Source of the DNA: Fibrella aquatilis
GTDB taxonomy: Bacteria; Bacteroidota; Bacteroidia; Cytophagales; Spirosomataceae
Reading direction: 5' to 3'
DNA length: 64,000 nucleotides
NCBI RefSeq assembly: GCF_017353255.1
Contig: NZ_JAFMYU010000007.1
Location: forward strand, 62,001-126,000
The position numbers were made by a program, and so were the translations under genes. The notes below the pieces were generated by a model that worked only from the letters and a program-made list of their open reading frames with translations, did not search any database and was not told the origin of the DNA. This document shows, piece by piece, positions 14,759 to 24,156 of the stretch (the stretch's first letter is position 1; every line of letters starts with the position of its first letter).

Positions 14759-17700
14759 TTATTGCCCCGTTACGCGTTCTAACTCGCTCACGGCCACAAG
14801 GTAATCATAGACCGCCTGCACCCGGTTTGTCTGAGCCTGTCGAAGGGCAAAGTCGGCTTCGGCCAGGTCAGTACGTTTGGCCAGGCCTTTCTGGTAACGG
14901 CTGTTAATCAGCGCATAACTCCGCTCGGCAGCCCCGACCGTACGTACCTGACTGTCGATGCGGCGGCGGGCGTCCTGCACCTGCGCCAGCGCGCTTTGCA
15001 CCTCCGTAGCCACCTGCCGACGTACCTGCGCCTGCTGGGCTTCGGCCTGTTGCTGCGCAATTCGGGCCTGCTGAATCCGGGCGTCGTGGCGCCCACCGGC
15101 GTAGATGGGTACGCTTAGCGTGAGGCCCACAAACGACTGTTGCGGCCAGAAATACCGGCTAAAATTGAAGTCATTGGCCTGCGGCGACAGCGTGTATTGA
15201 CCCGAAAACGCCAGGGTGGGCCGGGTGGCCTGCACCGCCGCTTCGATCTGCAGCCGACTGGCTGCCACCTGCGCCGCCAATGTACCTAGATCAGGCCGAC
15301 GGGCGAGGGCTTCGGCGTAGGCAGTGGATAAATCGGGAACCGAATTAAGGTTGGGAGTCAGGCGGTCGGTGAGGTGCACGGGTGTATTGTATTCGGCACC
15401 GATCAGGTACGTGAGCAAGGTTTGGGCCGTGCGGAGGCCGGAGGCGGCTTTTTCGACATCGGGGCGGTGGTTTTCGGTTTGCACAAAGGCTTGCAGGGTG
15501 TCGGCGTCGGTAGCCATACCCAGGCGGGCGAGTTGGCGGGTTTCGGCTAAACTGACCTCCGCGCGGCGGATGGCCTGGCGGGCAATATCCCGTGCTTCCT
15601 CAGCGATGAGCACCTGGTAATAGGCTTTCCGAATCTCGGCCACCAGTGTCTGCCGGGCCTGTGCGGTTTGCGCCTCGGCCACCCGAACGCCCGCCTCGGC
15701 CTGCCGGATGCCGTTGCGAACCCCACCGTTGATGATCGGCACCGACACCTGCCCGGTCAGGTTCCAAGCGTTGCGCAATCCTGCGTCGATCACCTGAAAC
15801 CTGCCTTCATCGACCCGAACGCCTACATCAGGGTCGGCCACAAACGACGGAAACAGAAACTTGGGCACCTGAAGAAACCGGTTGTAGCTAAGCCCGGCAC
15901 TCACCTCAGGCAGCCGGAACCCACGCGCCTCCCGCACCCGCTGCTGCGCCCGCAACTCCTCCAATTGCGCCACTTTTACGGAAGCGTTTTGCGCGAGGCC
16001 CAACCGAATGGCATCATCGAGCGAAAGGCGGAGCGTGTCGCTCGTCGGGATTGCAAATCCCGACGAGCAAAGCCCCATCAACACCGCCCCCGCTACGACC
16101 GTCTTTCCAATAGTCGGCCCTGTTTTTCGGGCAAACCAGGCGACCAGCCGCGCCACGTCGTAATACACCGCCGGAACGAGGAGCAAGGTCAGGAAGAGCG
16201 ACGACGAGAGGCCGCCAATGAGCACCCACGCCAGGCCGGTTTTCCACTCGGCCCCCGCCCCCGACGCCAGCGCAATGGGCAGCATCCCGATCACCATCGC
16301 CAGGGTGGTCATCAGAATGGGCCGCAGCCGACTCCGCCCCGACTCGATTAAGGCCTCCGTGACGCTCCCGGTGCCGTTGTCGCGGTTTTGGTTGGCACGG
16401 TCCACGAGCAGGATGGCGTTTTTCGTGACCAGCCCAATGAGCATGATGATACCCAGCATGGAGAAGATGCTTAGGGCATTACCCGTTAACCACAGCGCGG
16501 CCAACGCTCCCACAATGGCTACCGGAATGGAGAACAATACCACCAGCGGATAGGCCCACGAGTTGTAGAGCGCGACCATGATGAGGTACACAAACAGGAT
16601 GGCGGCACCCAGGGCGAGGCCGAGCGCGTCGAAGCCGTCATTGGCCAGTTCGAGGTCGCCCTCGTAGCTGATCCGTACCTGTTTGTCGAGACCCGCTTTC
16701 GCCACCGCCGCCTGAATATCGGCCCCCACGTCGCCGCTGGGGCGGTTATTGAGCTGGCTGTAGAGCACAATGGCGTTGTTGCGGGCGCGCCGTTCCAGCT
16801 TTGCCGGGCTTTGCGCCGTCTCGACACGCCCGATCTGCTGCAACTGCACCGCCTGTCCCCGGTCGTTCACAAACGGCAGTCGGTCCAGCCGGTCGGATTG
16901 CGCGCGGCTGACGGAATCAAAGCGGATGTTGATGCGGTAATCACTGTCGCCGATGCGGAATTTGCTTTCGTCATCACCGTTGAACGCCACGCGCAGCCCG
17001 TAGCCCACGTTGTCGGTGGTGAGGCCAAACTGGCTCAGCTTGTCGTGGTCAAGAGCCACGCGGGTTTCGAGTTTGGGTTCCGACGTTGACAGCCGGACGT
17101 TGTCGGTGCCGGGTACGTTTTTCACTAAGGTGAGCATCCGCCGGGCTACCGACAGCAGCGTGTCGCGGTTGGTGCTGGTCATCACAACCACAATGGGCGA
17201 ATCATCGACAGTGCCGAAGAGGCCAATGGTGCCCACGCGCACTTTTCGGACTCCGGTTGTTCGGGATTCGCGTAGTAGTTGTTGTTTGATGGCTCGACCC
17301 ACCGCGGCTGACGTTTGGGTACGTTGCTCCTTATTAACAAGCGTGACCGAAAACTCGACCGTGTTGGGCAGGCTCTCGCCCGTGCCCCCGCCTTCGGATG
17401 TGGCACCAACGCTGGTGAACACGCGCTGTACGTCCGGGCGGGCGCGCAGTTGGGCTTCCAGGCGTTTGGCCACGGCGTCGGTGGTTTGCAGGCGCGTGCC
17501 CTGCGGGAGTTCAACCACCACCGATAGTTGCCCCCGGTCGGTAGCGGCCACAAATTCAGAGCCGACGTACCCACCCACGACGAGGTACAGTGAGCCGACA
17601 AACAGGGTCGTAGACGTTAGAAACACTGTTTTTCGGTGCGCCAATGCCCAGCGCAACGCCGTTTCATATCCGTTGGTCAGCCGCTCGAAACCGCGTTCGA

Positions 17701-19225
17701 ACCAGAGGCCGAAGCGCCCCATCAGCGTACCTGTACTGAGGTGTTCCAGCTTCGAGAAACGGCTGGCCAGCATGGGCGTGACCGTAAACGACACCAGTAA
17801 TGACAGCAGCGTAGACACCACCATCACCAGCGAAAACTCACGCAGCAGGTTGCCCACCAGCCCCGGCACCACCGAAATAGGCAGGAACACCACCACATCG
17901 ACCAGCGTAATGCTCAGGGCCGTAAACCCGATTTCGGTCCGCCCGTCTTCCGCCGCCCGTTTCGGTTCTTTTCCGGCTTCGAGGTGCTTGTAGATGTTCT
18001 CCAGCACCACAATCGAATCGTCTACCAGGATCCCGATCACCAGCGACATGGCGAGCAGGGTCATCAGGTTCAGTGAGAACCCGAAGGCATACATGGCAAT
18101 GAACGTGCTGACCAACGACGCCGGAATAGCCACCATCACGATCAGCGCGTTGCGCAGGCTGTGGAGAAATACCAGCGTAACGACTGCCACCAGACAGACC
18201 GCCAGCAACAAATCGTGATTCACGGCATCGGCGGCATCGAGCGTAAACTCCGACGAATCAGACGCGATGGTGGCCTTGAATTTCTCGGCGGAAAATTCAG
18301 TCTCCAGCGCCGTCAGTTCGGCCCGCACCAGCCGCGCCACCTCGACGGCGTTGGCGTCGGTTTGTTTCTGGATGTTCAGCCCCACCGAGGCTACGCCGTT
18401 GAGCCGCCCGATGGTCTGGGCATCGCGGGTGGCTTCCTGCACGTCGGCCACCTGCCGCAGCCGTACCTCCGAGCCGCTGCCCGTGCGGGTAATCACCTGG
18501 TTGCGCAGCGCATCGAGCGATACGTAGCGGCCCATCACGCGCAAACTGACTTCGTTCTGGCCGTTTTGTACCGATCCGGCGGGTACGTCGAGGTTAGCGC
18601 TTTTAATAGTTTGCGCCACTTGCAGGGCCGTGAGGTTATACAGCCGCAGGGCATCGGGCCGGAGCGACAGCCGGATTTCGCGCTCGTCGCCGCCGATTAT
18701 CGCCACCTGCCCCACGCCCGGCAACTGCGCCAGCCGGGGACGTACCTGCCGGGTCAGCAACTCGCGAAACTGCCGCCCAGACAATCCCGCCGCCGTCACG
18801 CCCGCCCGAATCACGGGCAACTGCCCAATGTCATATTTGAGCACCATCGGCGTTTTTACGCCCGTGGGCAGCGTACCGACGATCTCGTTTACTTTGCGCT
18901 GCACCTCCTGCGCGGCCTGATCGGCGTTGGCCGTCATCCTGAATTCAAGCGTCACCATCGAGTAGCTGTCGCTCGAAAACGACGTGACGCGCTTGATTTT
19001 CTCGACCGTCGAGACCACGTCTTCGAGGGGTTTGGTCACGCTTTGTTCCACCTCCGCGGGCGCGGCACCAGGGTAGGTGGTGGCGATGGTGACGAACGGC
19101 GTGTTGAGGTTCGGCAGCAGTTCATAGCTCAGTTGCCGGTAGCTAAACAGCCCCAGCACGCCCAGCACCGTAAACAGCACGATGATGAGAATAGGGCGAT
19201 AAATGGCGAGCCTGGTGAGGTTCAT
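14759..19225 (-). CDS. RND efflux permease fused to a TolC-like outer-membrane factor
   Basis: Residues about 1-1040 are an HAE1-type RND permease: signature start NLTRLAIYRPILIIVLFTVLG, TM4 with GILVDDSIVVLENI (paired Asp for proton relay), and PPI-like TM10-TM12 (SMLGIIMLIGLVTKNAILLVD). Residues about 1060-1488 are a complete TolC-like domain (SLDDAIRLGLAQNASVK, a second repeat SLAETRQLARLGMAT, PTLAFSGQYTLSPQ, and the closing DYLVAVSELERVTG). The joint contains a hydrophobic stretch (TVVAGAVLMGLCSSGFA) that looks like a retained signal peptide. So the product could be processed to an inner-membrane pump plus an outer-membrane factor. The adaptor gene lies immediately upstream. ATG at 19225 gives the canonical permease N terminus. 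Confidence 0.93.
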   Translation of the reverse strand: MNLTRLAIYRPILIIVLFTVLGVLGLFSYRQLSYELLPNLNTPFVTIATTYPGAAPAEVEQSVTKPLEDVVSTVEKIKRVTSFSSDSYSMVTLEFRMTANADQAAQEVQRKVNEIVGTLPTGVKTPMVLKYDIGQLPVIRAGVTAAGLSGRQFRELLTRQVRPRLAQLPGVGQVAIIGGDEREIRLSLRPDALRLYNLTALQVAQTIKSANLDVPAGSVQNGQNEVSLRVMGRYVSLDALRNQVITRTGSGSEVRLRQVADVQEATRDAQTIGRLNGVASVGLNIQKQTDANAVEVARLVRAELTALETEFSAEKFKATIASDSSEFTLDAADAVNHDLLLAVCLVAVVTLVFLHSLRNALIVMVAIPASLVSTFIAMYAFGFSLNLMTLLAMSLVIGILVDDSIVVLENIYKHLEAGKEPKRAAEDGRTEIGFTALSITLVDVVVFLPISVVPGLVGNLLREFSLVMVVSTLLSLLVSFTVTPMLASRFSKLEHLSTGTLMGRFGLWFERGFERLTNGYETALRWALAHRKTVFLTSTTLFVGSLYLVVGGYVGSEFVAATDRGQLSVVVELPQGTRLQTTDAVAKRLEAQLRARPDVQRVFTSVGATSEGGGTGESLPNTVEFSVTLVNKEQRTQTSAAVGRAIKQQLLRESRTTGVRKVRVGTIGLFGTVDDSPIVVVMTSTNRDTLLSVARRMLTLVKNVPGTDNVRLSTSEPKLETRVALDHDKLSQFGLTTDNVGYGLRVAFNGDDESKFRIGDSDYRINIRFDSVSRAQSDRLDRLPFVNDRGQAVQLQQIGRVETAQSPAKLERRARNNAIVLYSQLNNRPSGDVGADIQAAVAKAGLDKQVRISYEGDLELANDGFDALGLALGAAILFVYLIMVALYNSWAYPLVVLFSIPVAIVGALAALWLTGNALSIFSMLGIIMLIGLVTKNAILLVDRANQNRDNGTGSVTEALIESGRSRLRPILMTTLAMVIGMLPIALASGAGAEWKTGLAWVLIGGLSSSLFLTLLLVPAVYYDVARLVAWFARKTGPTIGKTVVAGAVLMGLCSSGFAIPTSDTLRLSLDDAIRLGLAQNASVKVAQLEELRAQQRVREARGFRLPEVSAGLSYNRFLQVPKFLFPSFVADPDVGVRVDEGRFQVIDAGLRNAWNLTGQVSVPIINGGVRNGIRQAEAGVRVAEAQTAQARQTLVAEIRKAYYQVLIAEEARDIARQAIRRAEVSLAETRQLARLGMATDADTLQAFVQTENHRPDVEKAASGLRTAQTLLTYLIGAEYNTPVHLTDRLTPNLNSVPDLSTAYAEALARRPDLGTLAAQVAASRLQIEAAVQATRPTLAFSGQYTLSPQANDFNFSRYFWPQQSFVGLTLSVPIYAGGRHDARIQQARIAQQQAEAQQAQVRRQVATEVQSALAQVQDARRRIDSQVRTVGAAERSYALINSRYQKGLAKRTDLAEADFALRQAQTNRVQAVYDYLVAVSELERVTGQ
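16040..16068. repeat. 29-bp perfect palindrome inside the RND-TolC coding sequence
   Basis: Two 13-nt arms (GCTCGTCGGGATT and its complement) flank a 3-nt loop. The palindrome encodes residues about 1053-1062 of the fusion protein, the junction between permease and TolC domain. The core (GGGATT..AATCCC) looks like a REP-type palindrome, and it keeps the reading frame open. Confidence 0.9.
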
Positions 19226-19230
19226 TTTTT

Positions 19231-19327
19231 TAAGTGGTAAGTGCTGAGTGGTAAACGGTAAGTGGGCTTTTGCTGCGTGTTGGCTTTGCGAAGCCACTTA
19301 TCACTTACCGCTCACCGCTTACCGTTA
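19231..19327. repeat. Degenerate inverted repeat of TAAGTGGTAAGTG words
   Basis: Left arm 19231-19269 and right arm about 19290-19327 pair imperfectly; both consist of GGTAAGTG / CACTTACC words. The right arm encodes the end of the adaptor protein (SGER-stop). The left arm ends only a few bases from the permease start codon, in an intergenic gap of about 79 bp. Confidence 0.75.
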
Positions 19328-20219
19328 CCCTTACGCTTTGCCCCGCCTTCAAGCGTCTGGTTGGGTTGGCGAGGGTGAGTTCGACGGGGAAGTTGCGGAC
19401 GTCGTCGGCGAGGCTGCCGATGAGGGTGATGCGCCCGGTGAGGGAGAGGCCCGGCAGCGCGTCGGGCTGAAGGCGGGCAGTTTGGCCGAGGCGCAGGCGG
19501 AATACTTCCTGCTCCGGAACCATGATGCGAACCTTGAGGGTCGAGATATCGACGATTTTGCCGAGTTCGGTGCCGGGTTGAAGCACCGCGCCGGGTTCAA
19601 CGGTTCGTTCGACCAGAATGCCCGCGGCGGGAACGCGCACGGTGGCGTCGGCGAGTTGGCGTTGGGCCTGCTGAAGCTGTACCTGCGCGGCGGTATGCTG
19701 CGCGTCCAGTTGACTCAATTGGTTCTGCGCGTTTTCCAGTTCAACCACCGACGCGTTGCGTTCGGCGGCAAGGGCACGAAGCCGGTCGGTTTGGCGGCGG
19801 GCCTGTTCGAGTTGGCCACGTACCTGCGTTAGTTGGGCCTCCGCCGCCCGGACCGCCAACGTTTTCAGGTACGTATCGGCCACGGCAAACGTCTGCCCGC
19901 GCTGTACGGTCTGCCCCGTTTTCGCCAGCACCTGCACCACCCGCCCCTGCGTCTCGGAAGTAATGACGACTGTGCGATTAGGCATGGTCACACCCGCATA
20001 CTCGAGCGACCCGGATGTGGTTGTCGCCGTGATGCCCGCGGTTGCCCGTTGTACGGTAACCGGGCTGGGTACGTTAACCGCCGCCGTTTTGTCGGGCGGG
20101 TTAGTTGGCCCTGGTGCAGCAGTTGCTTCGTCTGACTGCGGGTTACTGAAACCCCAAAAAAGACCACTCAGCAGTAGCCCAAAGCCAAGTAGCAAAGAAA
20201 GACGCCTGGAAAGCGACAT
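19305..20219 (-). CDS. RND efflux periplasmic adaptor (HlyD/AcrA family)
   Basis: A signal peptide is seen (SLSRRLSLLLGFGLLLSGLFWG). The barrel-sandwich start is VVITSETQGRVVQVLAKTGQTVQRGQTF, followed by a coiled-coil hairpin (AEAQLTQVRGQLEQARRQTDRL...). The lipoyl half-motif is ATVRVPAAGILVERTVEPGAVL and the beta-barrel ends with VELTLANPTRRLKAGQSVRVTV. The domain order is that of AcrA/CzcB adaptors linking the permease to the outer-membrane factor. The permease/TolC fusion lies directly downstream, 79 bp away. ATG at 20219 is chosen because the residues before it do not look like a signal sequence. The gap 20220-20382 upstream holds no visible gene. Confidence 0.92.
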   Translation of the reverse strand: MSLSRRLSLLLGFGLLLSGLFWGFSNPQSDEATAAPGPTNPPDKTAAVNVPSPVTVQRATAGITATTTSGSLEYAGVTMPNRTVVITSETQGRVVQVLAKTGQTVQRGQTFAVADTYLKTLAVRAAEAQLTQVRGQLEQARRQTDRLRALAAERNASVVELENAQNQLSQLDAQHTAAQVQLQQAQRQLADATVRVPAAGILVERTVEPGAVLQPGTELGKIVDISTLKVRIMVPEQEVFRLRLGQTARLQPDALPGLSLTGRITLIGSLADDVRNFPVELTLANPTRRLKAGQSVRVTVSGER

Positions 20220-20382
20220 GGTGTTGTGTGCGTTGATTGAACGCCACAAACCTCGCCTGTTCAACTAGGTACGTTGTCGAAAGGTGTACCGAAGCCGCAA
20301 AAAGAACGGCCGAGACGGGTTCTCTGTCCGACAAAACGATTCTGCCATGTATGGTTTTTCGCCTGTGTATGGTCGCTGATTA

Positions 20383-21015
20383 CTATGGCGTGTAGTAGTA
20401 ATGCCCGGTGATGGGCCACGAAAAGAGGCAGTCGGATATTTCTTGCCCCCGACCAATATTGTGCACAACGAGCGGGCGAGTATGGTCTGTCGAAAGGCGG
20501 TTTACCACGATGCCAATGTGTGTCAGGTTGCCGGGTAAATTCCACGTTACAATGTCGCCGGGCAGGTAATCACGGCCCCGGTTGGAGCAGGATTTCGATT
20601 GCCCGTGTCGGCTGAAAAACGTCATCAGGTTTGGGACGCGCCGGTGGTCGATGTTCGTATCGGTTGTCCTGAGACCCCACTTTTTTGGATAGCGGTCGAA
20701 ATTGGCTTTCATGTCCTCATGAACGCGCTGTTGCAGGTCTACGCCCAGTTTGCGGTATGCCCGGATAACCACGTCGGTACAAACACCCCGGTCAGCGGGA
20801 ACATCGCCGTTGGGGTAGGGAATTCGGAAATAGGTCGGGTCATACTGTACCGATTGCCGGGTCAGGCTGAGGGCTACTTCAGACAGTTTCTGTGCGTAGG
20901 GTGTTGGCGCGGGTAGCTGTGCTATGGCTACAGCATGTGCTTCCTGCTGCGGTTGCTGCCCCTGCCCACAGGCACTCAGACAACCAAAAAATAGTAACAG
21001 CAACAGGCGAGGCAT
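20383..21015 (-). CDS. DUF1287 family lipoprotein
   Basis: The N terminus is a lipoprotein signal (RLLLLLFFGCLSAC, lipobox LSAC with Cys16). The body matches DUF1287: GVCTDVVIRAYRKLGVDLQ near residue 75-95, NIDHRRVPNLMTFFSRHG, PGDIVTWNLPGNLTHIGIVVN and LVVHNIGRG. The fold is related to NlpC/P60-type cysteine peptidases, with C and H in the conserved positions. Known members have no settled function; cell-wall peptide hydrolysis is an inference. It is a single gene, 163 bp from the adaptor gene on the same strand. Confidence 0.88.
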   Translation of the reverse strand: MPRLLLLLFFGCLSACGQGQQPQQEAHAVAIAQLPAPTPYAQKLSEVALSLTRQSVQYDPTYFRIPYPNGDVPADRGVCTDVVIRAYRKLGVDLQQRVHEDMKANFDRYPKKWGLRTTDTNIDHRRVPNLMTFFSRHGQSKSCSNRGRDYLPGDIVTWNLPGNLTHIGIVVNRLSTDHTRPLVVHNIGRGQEISDCLFSWPITGHYYYTP

Positions 21016-21078
21016 AGACGTAGTAAGACTGTAACGTGTTTATGCCGGTTGGGATAAACTATCCTCAGGCAAAAAATG

Positions 21079-21086
21079 TATATTTG
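21079..21086 (+). promoter_or_regulatory. Candidate Bacteroidota -7 box (TATATTTG)
   Basis: TATATTTG fits the TAnnTTTG consensus of the Bacteroidota housekeeping sigma factor and lies 18 bp before the ATG at 21104. No matching -33 TTTG/TTG is seen at the usual distance, so this is only a candidate. Confidence 0.4.
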
Positions 21087-21103
21087 GTTAAGAAAAACGA
21101 CTT

Positions 21104-21460
21104 ATGAAATCTACGCATAAAACTGGCACAGGCAGACATCCTTCTGTACGGAAGGCAAGAGTAAGGCGCAACAATGCTGGAGAAGGTTTTGTAGTTGTCA
21201 AATCAGGAGATAATACATTTATTCTCTCTAGTGAAGCTATTAAAGTGGCTTTGCCGATCTCTCAAACATCCTTATTTGTACCTGCCTCAGACGGCCAAAC
21301 CTCGTTTCCTGTCTACTCATCCAGAGAAATTCGGGAAGCGGGCGGTATCGATGCTTTAAGCGAAGCAATTGGTAATAGCCGTTCTATAAAAGCGCCTTTG
21401 ATTGAAATTTCGGAAAAGGAATGGGAAGAAATGACACATGACTTAAGTAGCGATAACTAA
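21104..21460 (+). CDS. Probable antitoxin partner of a PIN-domain toxin, 118 aa
   Basis: The small, AT-rich gene is not a family I recognise. A basic N-terminal part (KTGTGRHPSVRKARVRRN) precedes a beta-rich stretch (GFVVVKSGDNTFILSS) and an acidic C-terminal part (EKEWEEMTHDLSSDN). This combination of DNA-binding-like N terminus and acidic tail is common in antitoxins. It ends 10 bp before the PIN-domain start codon in the same orientation, the standard antitoxin-toxin order. The name rests on context only. Confidence 0.55.
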   Translation: MKSTHKTGTGRHPSVRKARVRRNNAGEGFVVVKSGDNTFILSSEAIKVALPISQTSLFVPASDGQTSFPVYSSREIREAGGIDALSEAIGNSRSIKAPLIEISEKEWEEMTHDLSSDN

Positions 21461-21470
21461 GCACTACTAG

Positions 21471-21920
21471 ATGGCTGCACTTTTGGATACGTGTGTTGTT
21501 GTAAATGCCTTACGTAGCGGATTAAACTTACCTCCCAGTTCATTCATCTCGTTAGTCACCGAAGCTGAATTACGCTCATTAGCTAAGCAATAGAATTGGG
21601 GCGAAAATCGCATAAGGCCGCTGGAAAGAATGCTTAACAGACTGCCAAAGATTGCTGTAGATGTGGCTTTATTCGATGAGTATGTACGAATAGATTGTTA
21701 CAGTAAGGGAAAGTTGCCGAACGATCCACCTCCGAAAGGACAGACAGCCCGGAAAATGGGTAAAAACGATCTTTGGATTGCTGCAACAGCTATTTTTTAT
21801 GAGCTAAACCTCTACACCTCAGATAACGATTATGATCATTTAGTCCCTTTTGGTTTGAACTTGGTTAAGGTAAAGTATCCGAAAAAAGGAGAAGGGACAG
21901 AAATTATACAAATTCCGTAA
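21471..21920 (+). pseudogene. PIN-domain (VapC-like) toxin broken by an in-frame TAG
   Basis: From the ATG at 21471 a 149-residue PIN-domain frame can be read with one internal TAG at 21591-21593 (codon 41). The first acidic site is in AALLDTCVV (residue 6) and the second in VTEAELRS. After the stop the same frame continues as NWGENRIRPLERML..., then KNDLWIAATA and SDNDYDHLV, which carry the third and fourth acidic positions of PIN ribonucleases. An ATG at 21630 could restart a fragment, but it lacks the first active-site Asp. A single-base change explains the break; I see no frameshift. The gene is AT-rich like its partner, so the module was probably acquired and later disabled. Confidence 0.75.
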
Positions 21921-21960
21921 AAACGGAAGCCAGCAAATTACCTTGCTGGCTTCCGTTTTT
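21919..21960. terminator. Bidirectional rho-independent terminator
   Basis: The perfect 18-bp stem AAAAACGGAAGCCAGCAA with its complement closes a 6-nt loop; both ends carry A/T runs. It lies between the convergent PIN pseudogene and acs. Confidence 0.92.
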
Positions 21961-21976
21961 ACGTATCACAAATATG

Positions 21977-23902
21977 CTATACCGCCCCATTCTTAATCTC
22001 TTCCACCACCGCCGGGTCCAATAACGTAGACGTGTCGCCCAGGTTGCTGGTGTCGCCTTCGGCGATTTTGCGGAGGATGCGGCGCATGATTTTGCCCGAA
22101 CGCGTTTTGGGTAAGCCGCTGACAAACTGAATCTTATCGGGTTTGGCAATAGCCCCGATCACGCGGGTGACGGTGGCCAGTATGTCGCGTTTGGTCAGTT
22201 CAGCGTCGTGATCTGTGGGCTGCTGGTCGGTGATGACGTAGGCGTAGATACCCTGCCCTTTGATGTCGTGGGGGTAGCCGACAACGGCGCTTTCTACCAC
22301 GCCCGTGTGCATGTTGATCGCGTTTTCGACCTCCGCCGTACCGATGCGGTGGCCCGACACGTTGAGCACGTCGTCTACGCGGCCCGTGATGCGGTAGTAG
22401 CCGTCTTCGTCGCGGAGGCAGCCGTCGCCGGTGAAGTAGAGGCCGGGGTAGGTGGCGAAATACGTTTGGCGGCAGCGTTCGTGGTCGCCGTAGGTGGTGC
22501 GCAGGATGCCCGGCCACGGAAACTTGATGCATAGGTTGCCGCTGACGCCGTTGCCCTCGATTTCCTTCCCGTTCTCGTCGACCAACACAGGTTGCACACC
22601 GGGCAGCGGCAGGGTAGCAAACGACGGTTTGGTTTTGGTGATGCCCGCCAGTGGCGAAATCAGGATGCCGCCGTTTTCGGTTTGCCACCACGTATCCACG
22701 ATGGGGCAGCGGTTCTTGCCGATATTATCGTCGTACCAATGCCAGGCCTCTTCGTTGATCGGCTCACCCACCGACCCCAGCACCTTTAGGCTGCTTAAAT
22801 CCTTGTCCTTCACAGGATCCAACCCAAATCCCATCAGAGATCGGATGGCCGTGGGGGCGGTGTAGAGGATGTTCACGTCGTGCTTGTCTACTACGTCCCA
22901 CAGCCGGCCCGCGTCGGGGTACGTAGGTACGCCCTCGAAGAGCAACGTGGTAGCCCCGCAGGCGAGGGGACCGTAGACGATGTAGCTATGCCCGGTGATC
23001 CAGCCAATGTCGGCGGTGCAGAAATGGACCGGGCTGCGTTCAGTGGGTGCGCGTTCGCCCAGCGGGGCGTCGTACTGAAACACGTTCTGGAAGGTGTAGG
23101 CCGCGTAGACCATGTAGCCGCCGCAGGTGTGCACCACGCCCTTGGGCTTGCCCGTGCTGCCCGACGTGTAGAGGATGAACAGCATGTCTTCGGCATCCAT
23201 CTCCTCGGCGGGGCAGTCGGCGGTGACATGCTTCAGTTCCTGCTCCATCCAGACGTCGCGGCCTTTCAGCATCGACACCGGCGTGCGGGTGCGGGTCATC
23301 ACGATCACGCGTTCCACGGTGGGGCAGCCGATCAGGGCATCATCGACGGTGCCTTTGAGTGGAATTTCTTTGTTACCCCGGTAGGCACCGTCGGCAGTGA
23401 TGACCAGCTTGCAGGCCGCGTCGTTGATCCGGTCGGCGATGCTTTGGGCCGAAAAACCCCCGAAAATGACCGAATGTACGGCCCCGATGCGGGCGCAGGC
23501 CAGCACGGCGATGGCCAGTTCGGGCACCATCGGCATGTAGATACAGATCCGGTCGCCCTTCACGACGCCGTTCTTTTTCAGCACGTTCGCCATCCGGCAT
23601 ACCTGATCGTGGAGCATCCGGTAGGTCAGCGTGACGCCCGCTTCCGAGGGGTCGTTAGGTTCCCAGATCAGGGCGGGTTGATCGCCGCGGGTGGCGAGGT
23701 GCCGGTCGAGGCAGTTTTCGGTAATGTTGAGTTTACCGCCGACAAACCACTTCACGTTGGGTTCGGTGAAGTTCCACTGAAGGGTTTTGGTCCACGGTTT
23801 GCGCCACTGGAACTCCTGGGCGATTTCGGCCCAAAACGATTCGGGGTCTTCGACGCTTTTCTGGTAAGCGGTTTCGTACTCGGCAAAGGTTGTAATGCGC
23901 AT
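21977..23902 (-). CDS. acs: Acetyl-CoA synthetase
   Basis: Acs makes acetyl-CoA from acetate, ATP and CoA via acetyl-AMP. The 641-aa protein carries the N-terminal NIAWFVGG-type segment ([19 protein letters not shown]), the P-loop-like [12 protein letters not shown], the [12 protein letters not shown] motif that includes the acyl-pocket Trp, the [13 protein letters not shown] hinge, and [10 protein letters not shown] with the catalytic Lys that is acetylated in other bacteria. Length is typical. It ends at a bidirectional terminator. Upstream are the palindrome copy 3 and a weak -7 box. Confidence 0.95.
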   Translation of the reverse strand: MRITTFAEYETAYQKSVEDPESFWAEIAQEFQWRKPWTKTLQWNFTEPNVKWFVGGKLNITENCLDRHLATRGDQPALIWEPNDPSEAGVTLTYRMLHDQVCRMANVLKKNGVVKGDRICIYMPMVPELAIAVLACARIGAVHSVIFGGFSAQSIADRINDAACKLVITADGAYRGNKEIPLKGTVDDALIGCPTVERVIVMTRTRTPVSMLKGRDVWMEQELKHVTADCPAEEMDAEDMLFILYTSGSTGKPKGVVHTCGGYMVYAAYTFQNVFQYDAPLGERAPTERSPVHFCTADIGWITGHSYIVYGPLACGATTLLFEGVPTYPDAGRLWDVVDKHDVNILYTAPTAIRSLMGFGLDPVKDKDLSSLKVLGSVGEPINEEAWHWYDDNIGKNRCPIVDTWWQTENGGILISPLAGITKTKPSFATLPLPGVQPVLVDENGKEIEGNGVSGNLCIKFPWPGILRTTYGDHERCRQTYFATYPGLYFTGDGCLRDEDGYYRITGRVDDVLNVSGHRIGTAEVENAINMHTGVVESAVVGYPHDIKGQGIYAYVITDQQPTDHDAELTKRDILATVTRVIGAIAKPDKIQFVSGLPKTRSGKIMRRILRKIAEGDTSNLGDTSTLLDPAVVEEIKNGAV

Positions 23903-23925
23903 GGGTAACGGAATGATTGACGGGG

Positions 23926-23933
23926 TAAAAGTA
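23926..23933 (-). promoter_or_regulatory. Candidate -7 box upstream of acs
   Basis: On the minus strand TACTTTTA (consensus TAnnTTTG, last base off) lies 24 bp before the acs start. No -33 element is clear. Confidence 0.35.
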
Positions 23934-24006
23934 CAGGCATCGGCGAAGTTTACCCCTGGCTAAGTAGATCAAAGTTGGGCGCAGTTGAGGGTGCGGGGAT
24001 TGCGTG

Positions 24007-24140
24007 CGTGTGTGGCTTCGCTAGCTAGGCCCCTCGACTGCGCTCGGGGTGACAACGACCTTGAATCAAGCTAGGATAGTTGCTTATTCCCCTGTCACCC
24101 CGAGCGCAGTCGAGGGGCCTAGTTAGCGAAGCCACACACG
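24007..24140. repeat. Long inverted repeat, CHPERSRGA-type copy 3
   Basis: Arms at 24007-24054 and 24093-24140 are 48 nt with one mismatch; the loop is 38 nt. The loop is the reverse complement of that in copy 2. The inner core reads CHPERSRGA when translated. It lies in the 254-bp gap between acs and the GIY-YIG gene, on the 3' side of the latter. Confidence 0.92.
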
Positions 24141-24156
24141 CTAACAGTTACACCAG

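Noticed and set aside
15668-19240. Long plus-strand frames opposite the RND gene (over 200 aa)
   Set aside because: They are shadows caused by high GC at third positions; composition and codon use do not look like protein, while the minus-strand frame has all family motifs.
20220-20382. Possible small gene or remnant in the gap upstream of the adaptor gene
   Set aside because: Only short frames without protein-like sequence and no start with a clear site.
22880-23908. 342-aa plus-strand frame opposite acs
   Set aside because: It lies fully over the complete Acs frame and has no recognisable domain.
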